From Methanolobus zinderi (GTDB lineage Archaea; Halobacteriota; Methanosarcinia; Methanosarcinales; Methanosarcinaceae): a stretch of 64,000 nucleotides of DNA. The position numbers and the translations under genes are program-made. The notes beneath the pieces were generated by a model, which saw only the letters and a program-made list of their open reading frames with translations, ran no database searches and was not told where the DNA came from. The stretch's first letter is position 1, and every line of letters starts with the position of its first letter. Below are positions 1 to 8,621 of this stretch, piece after piece. The stretch covers positions 496,001 through 560,000 of the forward strand of contig NZ_CP058215.1 in NCBI RefSeq assembly GCF_013388255.1, written 5' to 3'.

Positions 1-1
1 A

Positions 2-1267
2 TCTCTTATGGAATATGGTGTGGATGTCGATAGTATCGAAGGTGAAGAAAGAGCTCTGACATACGGGCAGGTTCACCCCGGTGGCGGATATATGGAAGAG
101 TACGGTGTAGATCTCGACTGTATGTCCTGCCATGAGCAGAACGACCTGTACGATTATGAAGCAAGGTCTGAGGCCATAGCTTCCGGTAATTTTGACATTG
201 CCACTGAGGCCGCTCTTGAAGAAGCGCGTACTGAAATGCAGCAGGAGCCACTATATGTTGTCAGCTATATGCTTGATGTACTGACCCCGCTACCGCTGGT
301 TACGGAAATACATGATGAGGTTAACGCAGGCCCAAGGGCTGAACAGTGTGCAAGCACCTGTCATATAGATGCAGCCTCACAGACCGGTGTAGCCTGGGCA
401 GATGAGGACTATGCCCAATACGATGTGCATGCTGATGTGAACTGTTACGAGTGTCATGAAACAGAAGACCACCAGATAGGCAGCCCTGAAGTTATCGATG
501 CTCCAGAATCAGTACTTGAAGACATGGGAGGTGAGGTTAAGAGTTGTGATTCAGCAGGATGCCACGAAGGCATATCCCATGGTGCGCTGGTGGATGGTCA
601 CCTTTCGGCTGTTGAATGTGAGACATGTCACATACCCGCACTGCCGGGAACAGGAATCGAAGGAGGGCCTGTGGTCAGTTCCTTTAGCTGGGCCAATGGT
701 AGCAGGGAAGAGGTGACCTATGATTCCGATTTCACTCCTACCATATCCTGGTATGATGGAATTCCCTACAACAGCCTGCCAGTGAAAACGAACATGAGTG
801 AGGATTCAATGCTGAAACCATTCAACACCATCACCGGTGTCTGGTGGGATGAAGGCCTTGATGCGGATGTTGCAGCTAATCCGAACACAAGTTCTGCTAT
901 AGGTGATCCGATCACACCTTCTATTGTACTGGAAGCTGATCAGAACAGCGATGGTGAGGTTACCGTGGATGAGATCCGCTCATTCGATGGAAATTCTGAC
1001 GGTAATCCCGATTATCCGAATGCAGTACTCAGACATGTTGAAATGTACTTCCCTGTAAGCCATAATATTGCAGGTTCAAACACAGGGCTTGCAGAGCCCC
1101 TTGTCTGCGCTGACTGTCATGGAAGCACTGCAACTGCCATTGACTGGCAAGGTCTGGGATATGAAGAGGACCCGGCCGGAGCAGACAGTGACTTTACAGG
1201 ATCGGAAATAGAGGTCTCGATACCGGATCAGGCACCTACCGAGGTAGAAAGGGAGCCGGCATTCTGA
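2..1267 (+). CDS. mmcA: Multiheme c-type cytochrome, MmcA type (5' partial)
   Basis: The reading frame is open to the left edge, so the signal peptide and N-terminus are missing. Six haem-attachment motifs are visible: four CXXCH (CMSCH, CYECH, CETCH, CADCH), one CX3CH (CASTCH) and one CX4CH (CDSAGCH). The known MmcA of Methanosarcina acetivorans is a seven-haem cytochrome at the head of the Rnf operon, so one haem motif probably lies upstream of the window. It is expected on the outer face of the membrane, exchanging electrons with Rnf and with membrane or extracellular carriers. An EF-hand-like loop, DQNSDGEVTVDE, lies at 938-973 between the last two haem motifs. The stop is TGA, and the SD of rnfC overlaps the end of this gene, so the two are co-transcribed. 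Confidence 0.93.
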   Translation, partial: SLMEYGVDVDSIEGEERALTYGQVHPGGGYMEEYGVDLDCMSCHEQNDLYDYEARSEAIASGNFDIATEAALEEARTEMQQEPLYVVSYMLDVLTPLPLVTEIHDEVNAGPRAEQCASTCHIDAASQTGVAWADEDYAQYDVHADVNCYECHETEDHQIGSPEVIDAPESVLEDMGGEVKSCDSAGCHEGISHGALVDGHLSAVECETCHIPALPGTGIEGGPVVSSFSWANGSREEVTYDSDFTPTISWYDGIPYNSLPVKTNMSEDSMLKPFNTITGVWWDEGLDADVAANPNTSSAIGDPITPSIVLEADQNSDGEVTVDEIRSFDGNSDGNPDYPNAVLRHVEMYFPVSHNIAGSNTGLAEPLVCADCHGSTATAIDWQGLGYEEDPAGADSDFTGSEIEVSIPDQAPTEVEREPAF

Positions 1268-1277
1268 GGTGAAAATC

Positions 1278-2624
1278 GTGGAAAGTAAAAGACTGAAAAA
1301 AATACCGGAAAAAGTAACTATCCCCTTAAAACAGCACCAGGGCACTATTTGCGAAGCCCTGGTTAAAAAGGGTGATCAGGTGCTGATAGGTCAGAAGATC
1401 GGTAAATCCACATCATATTATTCATCGGATGTGCATTCAAGTGTTTGCGGAGAGGTTCTGGCTATAGAAGAGGCACCACACCCAAACGGGAACAAGGTTC
1501 TGAGTGTGATCATAGAGCCAACAGACTCCATGGAAACTGTGGATTTTGTCTCCTCAGAGCATGCTTCCCCGGAAGAGCTGATCACGCTCATACAGGAGGC
1601 AGGTATCGTAGAACATTACGGGGCACCGACCCATGCGGTCCTGAAACCGGAGGGTAAGAACATAGATACCGTTCTTATCAATTCAACATCATCCGAATGG
1701 ATAGGTGGCAAGTACAAGACTCCAAAAGAGTATGCTGATCAGATGATAGATGCCCTGAAACTTCTTATGAAGGCTGCAGGTGCTTCAAAGGGAGCTATCA
1801 TAGTGAGAAAGGATGATAAGGAATCCATTGAGGCCTTCGAGGGTGTTGAGGTCAACGGGAAGGCATTAAAAGTTGCTCCCCTTGTGGGAAAGCGCAGACT
1901 GGGACACTATTTCAAAGATCAGGATTCAAATATCCTAGTAGCTTCCCAGGAACGTATCTATGGAAAGAAGATCCTTAATTTCTTTACCTATAATGTAACG
2001 GGACGTAAGGTCAAAATAGGCAACGACCCAACAGATGTAGGTGTTGCAGTATGTGGTGTCAAATCAGCGAAAGCTTTATATGACGCAGTGCATGAAGGTA
2101 GGCCATACTACGAAACAGTCATCACAATTGAAGGTAAGATAGACTGTCCGGAATATATGCTTGTTAGAATAGGCACACCTTTTAAAGATATTATAGAAAG
2201 CTGCAACTTTGAGGGAGAGATCGGAAAGATCGTTGCGAACGGAGTTATCACAGGTGTTGCACAGTATACTGATGAAGTGCCTGTGACCAAGGGAACCACA
2301 AGGATAAGTCTCCTTACAGAGGAAGAGGTTCTCCGTGATGAGGCCATTGCCTGTATCCACTGCGCACGCTGTGTTGATGCATGTCCCGTATCCCTTGTAC
2401 CGAGCAGACTTACTGTTCTGGCCGACCAGGGTCGTTTTGATGAAGCTCGTCAGATGCACATAGAGAACTGCATTGAATGTGGCAGATGTGCTGTTGTGTG
2501 TCCTTCAAAGATACCCACTCTGCAGTTGATCAGATATGCGAATGATGCTATAGGAAAAGCATATGAGGATGCTGCTCCCAAGGAATCGTCTAATTTGAAA
2601 CTTGGTTGCTGTGGAGGTGAGTAA
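1278..2624 (+). CDS. rnfC: Rnf electron transport complex subunit RnfC
   Basis: Peripheral Fe-S subunit of the Rnf complex, which couples ferredoxin oxidation to ion translocation. The N-terminal part is a barrel-sandwich/51-kDa-like region. Near the C-terminus are two ferredoxin motifs, CIHCARCVDACP and CIECGRCAVVCP, each holding a [4Fe-4S] cluster. GTG at 1278 is chosen because GAGGTGA (1266-1272) lies 5 nt before it; the in-frame GTG at 1269 would overlap that site. The protein ends in GCCGGE, two extra cysteines of unknown use. It lies between mmcA and rnfD in one operon with almost no spacing. Confidence 0.95.
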   Translation: MESKRLKKIPEKVTIPLKQHQGTICEALVKKGDQVLIGQKIGKSTSYYSSDVHSSVCGEVLAIEEAPHPNGNKVLSVIIEPTDSMETVDFVSSEHASPEELITLIQEAGIVEHYGAPTHAVLKPEGKNIDTVLINSTSSEWIGGKYKTPKEYADQMIDALKLLMKAAGASKGAIIVRKDDKESIEAFEGVEVNGKALKVAPLVGKRRLGHYFKDQDSNILVASQERIYGKKILNFFTYNVTGRKVKIGNDPTDVGVAVCGVKSAKALYDAVHEGRPYYETVITIEGKIDCPEYMLVRIGTPFKDIIESCNFEGEIGKIVANGVITGVAQYTDEVPVTKGTTRISLLTEEEVLRDEAIACIHCARCVDACPVSLVPSRLTVLADQGRFDEARQMHIENCIECGRCAVVCPSKIPTLQLIRYANDAIGKAYEDAAPKESSNLKLGCCGGE

Positions 2625-2625
2625 G

Positions 2626-3642
2626 ATGGTTTATACGATCTCAGCCCCACCACACAAAAAGCAGAGGATAACCTTCAGCTCGATCAACCGTGCTAAAATA
2701 TTGACACTTCTGCCTGTAAGTCTTATCTCGATCTATTTCTTCGGTTTACCGGCTCTTGGTATCCTGCTGGCAGGAATACTTGCAGCAGTCGCAACCGAAT
2801 ACGGCATACAGATGATATTCAAACAGGATGTCACGATAAAGGACGGCCATGCTGCAATGATCGGTCTTATGCTTGCATTACTTACACCACCGGAAGCTCC
2901 TCTGTGGCTGCCGGTGGTAGGTAGTTTCATTGCGATATCAATTGGAAAACACGCTTTCGGAGGAATAGGTTCCTATATATTCAATCCGGTGCTTGTTGCA
3001 TGGGTCTTTATCAGGAGTGCCTGGTCAGATCCCATGACACCATTATCCATCCCGCACATAGGTCAGTTTTCTGATCTTCTGCTTGAACCCGGTGCTGGTC
3101 TGCTTGTCGGAGTATCTCCTATAGCACTTCTGGCAGGTCTGTATCTGATCTATAAGAGATATGTGGAATGGAGAGTACCACTGCTGTTCTTCCTGACAGT
3201 ATTCTTCTTCAATCAGATCATAGCTTTTGTAAGCGAGATTGTAACCCTTGTACAGGAAGGCGTTTTGAATCCACTCCTGTATCTGGCTACGATGTTCACT
3301 TTCCTTGAATTGACAGAAGAGCTCTCATTTGCAATGGTAGGCGTGGTCATATTCGGTATAATCTTCCTTGCAACGGATTCACCGACAACCCCGGTCACAA
3401 AACAGGGACGCCTTATCTATGGTGTTGTGTGCGGACTGCTTGTTTCCATATACGGACTGTTCGGAAATTATGTGGATGGTACCCTCTATGGTATTTTCCT
3501 TGCAAATGGTGTGGCATCATTTGTTGAAGCAAGGACCATTCCGGCATCATTCAGTCAGGAATCGGTTCTCGAGCGCAGCTATAACCGTGTGATGGAAAAG
3601 ATTCCCTCTGCCCTGAAATTTGAGGTGATATCGGATGACTGA
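2626..3642 (+). CDS. rnfD: Rnf complex membrane subunit RnfD
   Basis: Polytopic membrane subunit of about 338 residues. In the family it carries covalently bound FMN; the motif ATDSPTTP, about 250 residues in, fits the RnfD/NqrB flavinylation region. Multiple hydrophobic segments run through the sequence. ATG 2626 is chosen because a perfect GGAGGTGA (2613-2620) stands 5 nt upstream; the in-frame TTG 24 nt earlier would overlap rnfC. The gene follows the rnfC stop by one base and overlaps rnfG by 8 nt, so translation is coupled. Confidence 0.95.
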   Translation: MVYTISAPPHKKQRITFSSINRAKILTLLPVSLISIYFFGLPALGILLAGILAAVATEYGIQMIFKQDVTIKDGHAAMIGLMLALLTPPEAPLWLPVVGSFIAISIGKHAFGGIGSYIFNPVLVAWVFIRSAWSDPMTPLSIPHIGQFSDLLLEPGAGLLVGVSPIALLAGLYLIYKRYVEWRVPLLFFLTVFFFNQIIAFVSEIVTLVQEGVLNPLLYLATMFTFLELTEELSFAMVGVVIFGIIFLATDSPTTPVTKQGRLIYGVVCGLLVSIYGLFGNYVDGTLYGIFLANGVASFVEARTIPASFSQESVLERSYNRVMEKIPSALKFEVISDD

Positions 3643-4201
3643 TTCAAACAAACAAACTGCTGTTGTCATAGGTAAACTTGTGCTAATATCGGTGCTTGCT
3701 GCACTGTTACTTGCGATTACATATATCCCTACCAGTGCACAGCTTGAAGAGAACATGATAGCTGCTCAGAAAGAAATATTGGGTCAACTGATGCCAAATG
3801 CCCAGAACTTCGAACCTGTCGAGGGAGCAGAAAATGCTGAAGGTGAAAGAGAGATACTCTATTATCGTGCAGTGGATGATTCCGGTAATATCATTGGTTA
3901 TGCCTTCTTCAGGGAACAGGGTGGTGCACAGGGTCCGATTGTCGTGGCCGGTGCAGTTGATTCATCATTCTCGAATGTACTGGGGATGGATGTTTTAAGC
4001 CATGAGGAAACCCCGGGTCTGGGCTCAAAGATCACCAATACTGAGTTCAGAAGTCAGTTTGAGGATATTCCTGTATCGCAACTTGCTCTTTCAAGTTCCG
4101 GAGGCTCGATAGATTCCATAACAGGTGCCACCATATCTTCACAGGCGGTGGTCGATGCAATGGATGCAAAGATAGAGGAGATAGAGGAAGCAGAGGCTTA
4201 G
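3635..4201 (+). CDS. rnfG: Rnf complex FMN-binding subunit RnfG
   Basis: 188 residues. One N-terminal membrane anchor (about residues 10-32) is followed by an extracytoplasmic FMN-binding domain with the motif SITGATISS, where the Thr of the SGAT-like box carries FMN through a phosphodiester in the family. It stands between the RnfD flavin and MmcA in the electron path. SD GAGGTGAT (3622-3629) supports the ATG. The stop is TAG, backed by an in-frame TAA two codons later, a pattern that would contain amber readthrough in a pyrrolysine-using organism. Confidence 0.95.
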   Translation: MTDSNKQTAVVIGKLVLISVLAALLLAITYIPTSAQLEENMIAAQKEILGQLMPNAQNFEPVEGAENAEGEREILYYRAVDDSGNIIGYAFFREQGGAQGPIVVAGAVDSSFSNVLGMDVLSHEETPGLGSKITNTEFRSQFEDIPVSQLALSSSGGSIDSITGATISSQAVVDAMDAKIEEIEEAEA

Positions 4202-4210
4202 GTGATATAA

Positions 4211-4825
4211 ATGGATCCATTAAGTGAATATATTCGTGGAATTACTAGGGACAATCCGATCTTCGGACTGGTACTGGGTCTCTGCCCGACACTGGCTGTG
4301 ACCACATCGGTAGAGAATGCGATCGGTATGTCCGCAGGTACGGCTTTCGTACTGGTGTTCGCAAACATTTTCGTTTCGGCACTCAGGAAGCAGATCCCTT
4401 CTGCTGTAAGGCTTCCGATATTTATCATAATCATTGCTACATTCGTATCCATTGTGGATATGTTAATGGAAGCCTACTTCCCGCCAATGTATGCGGCTCT
4501 GGGTGTTTTCATTCCCCTGATCGTGGTAAACTGTGTGATCATTGGACGTGCTGAAGCATATGCTAACAAGAACAATGTCTTCTATTCTTTCATAGATGCG
4601 CTTGGAATATCCACTGGTTTCCTGCTGGTATTGATGCTTATAGGTGGGATCAGGGAGATCCTTGGAACAGGACAGATTATAACTTTCGGTTACACATTGT
4701 TTTCTCTTCCTGCTAACCCTGATGTGACTACAATGATTCTGCCACCAGGTGCATTCCTTACAATTGGTGTTCTCATGGCTATCGTGAACTATCAGAGAGC
4801 AAAGAAAAGGGCGAAAGGTGGTTAA
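4211..4825 (+). CDS. rnfE: Rnf complex membrane subunit RnfE
   Basis: 204-residue polytopic subunit, paralogous to RnfA; both share the pattern of six membrane segments with opposite topology and form the membrane core of the pump. The start of the protein (DNPIFGLVLGLCPTLAVTTS) is characteristic of RnfE/NqrD. SD GGTGAT stands just before the ATG. The C-terminus is a short basic tail (KKRAKGG). It lies 9 nt after rnfG and 2 nt before rnfA. Confidence 0.95.
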   Translation: MDPLSEYIRGITRDNPIFGLVLGLCPTLAVTTSVENAIGMSAGTAFVLVFANIFVSALRKQIPSAVRLPIFIIIIATFVSIVDMLMEAYFPPMYAALGVFIPLIVVNCVIIGRAEAYANKNNVFYSFIDALGISTGFLLVLMLIGGIREILGTGQIITFGYTLFSLPANPDVTTMILPPGAFLTIGVLMAIVNYQRAKKRAKGG

Positions 4826-4827
4826 TT

Positions 4828-5415
4828 ATGGTAGAAAAAGCTTTATTTGCAATATTCATGGAAGGAGTTTTCATTAAGAACTTCCTTCTTATCCAGTTCC
4901 TTGGACTCTGCTCTTTTGTAGGAGTTACCAAGGACTTCAAAAGTGCTGCGGGAATGTCCGGAGCGGTCATTTTCGTTATGGCGATGGCTGCAACGGTATC
5001 ATATATGATATACACTTACGTATTGATACCAACAGGTATGGAGTTCCTTGACCTGATCAGTTTTATCGTGGTCATAGCCGCACTTGTACAGCTTGTAGAA
5101 TTCGTTGTCAGAAAAAATATTCCTTCACTCTATCGCTCACTGGGAATCTACCTGCCGTTGATCACAACCAACTGTGCCGTGCTTGGTGTAGTGTTGCTGA
5201 ATGTGCTTTCCGAATATAACCTGGTACAGAGTGTTGTGTTCGGTATTGCTGCAGGTGTTGGATATACCATTGTCATGATAATGATGGCATCAATAAGGGA
5301 ACGTTCGACCTTCGTACATATACCCTCATCAATAAGAGGTCTTCCACAGGCCTTCTTCATTGCAACCATGCTGTCACTGGCATTTGTTAATTACTTCTGG
5401 GTGATACCAATATGA
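4828..5415 (+). CDS. rnfA: Rnf complex membrane subunit RnfA
   Basis: 195-residue polytopic membrane subunit. The segment FLLIQFLGLCSFVGVTKD is typical of the RnfA/NqrE family and contains the conserved cysteine proposed to help bind a membrane-embedded Fe-S cluster with RnfE. The other half of the RnfA/RnfE pair is the gene immediately upstream. The stop TGA overlaps the ATG of rnfB (ATGA), so translation of the two is coupled. Confidence 0.95.
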   Translation: MVEKALFAIFMEGVFIKNFLLIQFLGLCSFVGVTKDFKSAAGMSGAVIFVMAMAATVSYMIYTYVLIPTGMEFLDLISFIVVIAALVQLVEFVVRKNIPSLYRSLGIYLPLITTNCAVLGVVLLNVLSEYNLVQSVVFGIAAGVGYTIVMIMMASIRERSTFVHIPSSIRGLPQAFFIATMLSLAFVNYFWVIPI

Positions 5416-6212
5416 ATATTCCTGGTAGTTTTCTGGTAGAGGCAATGGCCATCCTTGGAGGTCTAGGTCTTGCAGTGGGTATAATGCTCATTGTCGCTTC
5501 CAAGAAATTCAAGGTAGAGACCAATCCTCTTGTGGAAGAGATAATTGATGTCCTTCCGGGTGCTAACTGTGGAGCATGTGGATTTGCAGGATGTGCCGAC
5601 TTTGCAGAGCGTGTTGTTGACGAAGATGCCCCTATTAACGGATGTCCTGTAGGTGGCTTTGACGTTGCAAAGGAGATCGGTGGAATTGTCGGACAGGAGG
5701 TTTCCGAGGGTGAGACCCAGTATCCGTTTGTCCGATGTAACGGTGGAGTCAACTGTATCGACAGATTCGATTATGTGGGCTTTGAGGACTGTAAGGCTGT
5801 CATGATGCTCTCAGACGGTGAGAAAGGCTGTAATTACGGCTGCATGGGTCGTGGTACCTGTGTCAGGGCATGTCCGTTCGATGCCATAACCATCAGTGAG
5901 GACCGCCTTCCGCATATAAATAAGAACCTCTGTACCAGTTGCGGACTCTGTATAGCCTCATGTCCGAACGATATCCTTGTATTTGCAAAGGAATCTGAGA
6001 AGGTACATGTACTCTGTATGTCCAAAGACAAGGGTAAAACTGTCAAGCAGGTCTGTAACGTGGGTTGTATAGGCTGTAAGATATGTGAGAAGAACTGTCC
6101 GGAAGATGCTGTAAAGGTCACGAACTTCATTGCGGTGATCGATCAGGATAAGTGTACAGCTTGTGGAATATGTGTAGAGAAATGTCCGCAGAACACCATA
6201 GAGGCGAGGTAA
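5412..6212 (+). CDS. rnfB: Rnf complex Fe-S subunit RnfB (ferredoxin entry)
   Basis: 266 residues. An N-terminal membrane anchor (about residues 8-28) is followed by the RnfB four-Cys domain (CGACGFAGCADF...CPVGG) and then an array of [4Fe-4S] motifs: CMGRGTCVRACP, CTSCGLCIASCP, CIGCKICEKNCP and CTACGICVEKCP. RnfB is the subunit thought to accept electrons from reduced ferredoxin. It is the last of the six canonical rnf genes and is followed 4 nt later by a small membrane gene in the same operon. Confidence 0.95.
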   Translation: MNIPGSFLVEAMAILGGLGLAVGIMLIVASKKFKVETNPLVEEIIDVLPGANCGACGFAGCADFAERVVDEDAPINGCPVGGFDVAKEIGGIVGQEVSEGETQYPFVRCNGGVNCIDRFDYVGFEDCKAVMMLSDGEKGCNYGCMGRGTCVRACPFDAITISEDRLPHINKNLCTSCGLCIASCPNDILVFAKESEKVHVLCMSKDKGKTVKQVCNVGCIGCKICEKNCPEDAVKVTNFIAVIDQDKCTACGICVEKCPQNTIEAR

Positions 6213-6216
6213 GATC

Positions 6217-6549
6217 ATGACATACGATACAAGAATAGGTCTGGATGAGAATATAGTCGCAGCTTTGAGCTATGTCGGCATCTGGATAGCAGGGATCATT
6301 CTCCTGCTCATCGAGCCGGATAATAAGTTCGTAAGGTTCCATGCAATGCAGTCACTCATGGTATTCCTGCCGTTGTCCCTGATAGTATTCCTGGTTGCCT
6401 GGATTCCCTATGTGGGATGGATACTGGCCGATTTCATGGGATTCCCGTCTATGTTTCTGGTAATCCTGCTTGCTTTCCTTGCACTCAGGGGTATGAAGTT
6501 CAAGATACCTATAATAGGTGATTACGCCTACAGGATGGTATACGAATAA
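6217..6549 (+). CDS. Small membrane protein of the Rnf operon (MA0665-like, DUF4870-like)
   Basis: 110 residues with three hydrophobic segments (about 12-33, 48-65 and 72-92) and a conserved-looking FVRFHAMQSL motif after the first, as in DUF4870/UPF0132-type proteins. An SD (GAGGTAAG) spans the rnfB stop and supports ATG 6217. In Methanosarcina acetivorans the Rnf operon also ends in an eighth small membrane gene of unknown role, so position and topology match. The transcript ends directly after it at a hairpin terminator. Function unknown; an assembly or stability factor for Rnf is a guess. Confidence 0.85.
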   Translation: MTYDTRIGLDENIVAALSYVGIWIAGIILLLIEPDNKFVRFHAMQSLMVFLPLSLIVFLVAWIPYVGWILADFMGFPSMFLVILLAFLALRGMKFKIPIIGDYAYRMVYE

Positions 6550-6555
6550 GACTCC

Positions 6556-6600
6556 TTTGAGGTCGGTGTTGCCACCTTCCTCAAATATATTATTTTTATT
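6556..6600 (+). terminator. Hairpin terminator of the mmcA-rnf operon
   Basis: Stem TTTGAGG (6556-6562) pairs with CCTCAAA (6579-6585); inside, GGTG pairs with CACC around a short loop. The stem is followed by a T-rich tract (TATTATTTTTATT). The position right after the last operon gene fits a terminator. Confidence 0.7.
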
Positions 6601-6674
6601 GTACGAAAGGTTAAAAAATAACGCCAGCTATTTATGCGACCAGATAATACTTTTTCCAGCCGGAGGGTTTAGAG

Positions 6675-7631
6675 ATTAAAGAAGAGATATGGATTGAGAA
6701 ATACAGGCCCTTTAAGCTTGATGATGTGGTCGGCCAGAGCGAAACCGTCGAAAGGTTAAGATCCTATATTCAGACACGGAATCTTCCTCACCTTTTGTTC
6801 TCCGGTCCGCCTGGCGTGGGAAAGACTGCCACAGCCGTGTCCATTGCACGCGAGCTCTTTGCTGACTCGTGGCAGGAGAACTTCACGGAGCTCAATGCAT
6901 CAGATGAACGTGGAATTGATATCGTAAGAACCAAGATAAAGAATTTCGCAAAAACATCACCTATTGGCGGGGCGGACTTCAAGATCATCTTTCTTGATGA
7001 AGCCGATGCGCTGACATCCGACGCCCAGTCAGCCCTCAGGCGTACAATGGAGCGTTATACGAATAACTGCCGCTTTATTCTCTCCTGCAATTATTCATCG
7101 AAGATTATAGAACCCATACAGTCAAGGTGTGCCGTATACAGATTCCGGCCCCTTTCCGACGAGGCGGTTGCCGAACGTGTACGTCTGGTAGCTGAAAGTG
7201 AGGGTCTGGACATCGCTGACGATGGTGTTGATGCCATAAAATATGTGGCTCAGGGTGATATGAGAAAAGCTATCAACGGCCTTCAGGCTGCAGCATTGAT
7301 CGCAGATACGATACACAAGGACGCAATCTATAAGATTACTGCCACGGCACGTCCTGAGCAGGTTCGTGAGCTAATCGAGACGGCCCTGTCAGGTAATTTC
7401 ACTGCTGCGAGGGAGCATCTGGACAGCTTTTTACTGGAACAGGGACTCTCGGGTGAGGATGTTGTCGGCCAGATCTACAGGGCAATGTTCGAGCTGGATA
7501 TTCCTGAAAGGAAAATGGTCGAACTTGTGGATGTTATAGCCGAGGTTGATTTCAGACTGACAGAAGGTGCAAACGAGCGCATCCAGTTGGAATCACTACT
7601 TGCTCATTTTGCATTATCGGGAACGGAGTGA
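6675..7631 (+). CDS. rfcS: Replication factor C small subunit (non-AUG start?)
   Basis: Clamp-loader ATPase that loads PCNA. Visible are the N-terminal WIEKYRP box, Walker A GPPGVGKT (about residue 44), Walker B LDEADAL and the SRC motif (QSRCAVYRF). The WIEKYRP box is coded at 6690-6710, but no ATG, GTG or TTG lies in frame between it and the upstream TAA at 6645. The first in-frame GTG (6726) would remove the conserved box. A strong SD, GGAGGG (6662-6667), stands 7 nt before an ATT at 6675, which is used here as the tentative start. It could be a rare AUU start or a base error. The gene downstream begins 6 nt after the stop. Confidence 0.88.
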   Translation: MKEEIWIEKYRPFKLDDVVGQSETVERLRSYIQTRNLPHLLFSGPPGVGKTATAVSIARELFADSWQENFTELNASDERGIDIVRTKIKNFAKTSPIGGADFKIIFLDEADALTSDAQSALRRTMERYTNNCRFILSCNYSSKIIEPIQSRCAVYRFRPLSDEAVAERVRLVAESEGLDIADDGVDAIKYVAQGDMRKAINGLQAAALIADTIHKDAIYKITATARPEQVRELIETALSGNFTAAREHLDSFLLEQGLSGEDVVGQIYRAMFELDIPERKMVELVDVIAEVDFRLTEGANERIQLESLLAHFALSGTE

Positions 7632-7637
7632 GTCACA

Positions 7638-8153
7638 ATGCCTCTGGAGGAGCAGCTCCTTGAGCTTTTCAGCTCTGTCCCCCACTGGCTGGCGACCATC
7701 TTCATCAGCGCGATTCCGATTGCTGAATTAAGAGGTGCCATACCCATTGCAATAGGTGTGTATGATATGGCTCCTGTGTCGGCATATTTCCTGGCCGTGA
7801 TCGGGAATATGCTGCCTGTAATTCCCCTTCTCCTCTTCCTGGAGCCGGTATCAACGTATCTGAGACGTTTCAGGATTTTTGATATCTTCTTCTCTTGGCT
7901 TTTTGACCGGACACGAAGGAATCACACTGAAAGGTTTGAAAAGTATGGAACCCTGGCACTGACACTTTTTGTTGCCGTTCCTCTGCCTGTGACCGGTGCA
8001 TGGACTGGCTGTGCTGCTGCCTTTGTGTTTGGAATCAAGTTCAGACATGCCCTTCCGGCAATACTTATAGGTGTAATGATAGCAGGCCTGATAGTCAGCT
8101 TTGTTACGGTATCAGGTATTGGTCTGTTCGACCTGCTGTCGGGTAATGTATAA
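7638..8153 (+). CDS. COG2426-type small membrane protein (putative export protein)
   Basis: 171 residues with about four to five membrane segments. The motif SAIPIAELRGAIPIAIG near the N-terminus and VAVPLPVTGAWTG in the second half match the family annotated as putative small multi-drug export proteins (Pfam Sm_multidrug_ex). The two PxP-type re-entrant-looking motifs suggest an inverted repeat. It follows rfcS by 6 nt and may be co-transcribed. The real substrate is unknown; the family name rests on weak evidence. Confidence 0.8.
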   Translation: MPLEEQLLELFSSVPHWLATIFISAIPIAELRGAIPIAIGVYDMAPVSAYFLAVIGNMLPVIPLLLFLEPVSTYLRRFRIFDIFFSWLFDRTRRNHTERFEKYGTLALTLFVAVPLPVTGAWTGCAAAFVFGIKFRHALPAILIGVMIAGLIVSFVTVSGIGLFDLLSGNV

Positions 8154-8203
8154 ATTAAAAAAAACAGAAATAATAGAAGCTATACAAAACAAGAGTTGAG
8201 GAC

Positions 8204-8416
8204 TTACTTGTCCAGCATCTCTTTTGCGAGTTTGATATCTTCTGCTTTAACGGTTTTTCTTCCGGCATGCTCTGCCAGTTTTATTGCTTCTCTTGATATC
8301 TCGAGTCCATATGACTCAAGCATCTCTGTCAGGGCTATGGCCGCTGATTCGCTTACTCTCTGAGCTCCAGCATTTCTTATTACCCTTTCAATGGGTGCAA
8401 ATGGTATTATTGTCAT
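8204..8416 (-). CDS. Archaeal histone
   Basis: 70 residues, a single histone fold with no tails, the usual size of HMfA/HMfB-type proteins. Typical parts are the N-terminal IPFAPIERVIRNAG, the central long helix, and the C-terminal KTVKAEDIKLAKEM. It dimerises and wraps DNA into chromatin. It is transcribed alone, converging on the gene before it, from an AT-rich promoter to its right. Confidence 0.97.
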   Translation of the reverse strand: MTIIPFAPIERVIRNAGAQRVSESAAIALTEMLESYGLEISREAIKLAEHAGRKTVKAEDIKLAKEMLDK

Positions 8417-8483
8417 AAAAATCCCTCTATGTAACTTACATCTTCTAATGGAGCATTCTATATAAGTTAATTGGTAAATAAAG

Positions 8484-8491
8484 TATATAAA
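8484..8491 (-). promoter_or_regulatory. Probable TATA box of the histone gene
   Basis: TTTATATA on the minus strand, about 70 nt upstream of the histone ATG, in an AT-rich tract. A second candidate (TTATATA near 8459-8465) lies closer and would give a shorter leader; the sequence cannot decide between them. Confidence 0.4.
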
Positions 8492-8621
8492 TATGCTTAA
8501 TCCTGTATTAATGTTTCATAACTGCATTTAATACATATCCAGCTTGCAGTAAATGCAATTTCTTCATTAACAGCCTGATCTTGTCGATATAGAGTTCCGG
8601 GGATTCCAGAAACAGGGATGA

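Noticed and set aside
6634-6672. Short ATG frame before rfcS as its true start
   Set aside because: It is in another frame and stops after 12 codons at TAG; reaching rfcS would need a frameshift for which no slippery site is seen.
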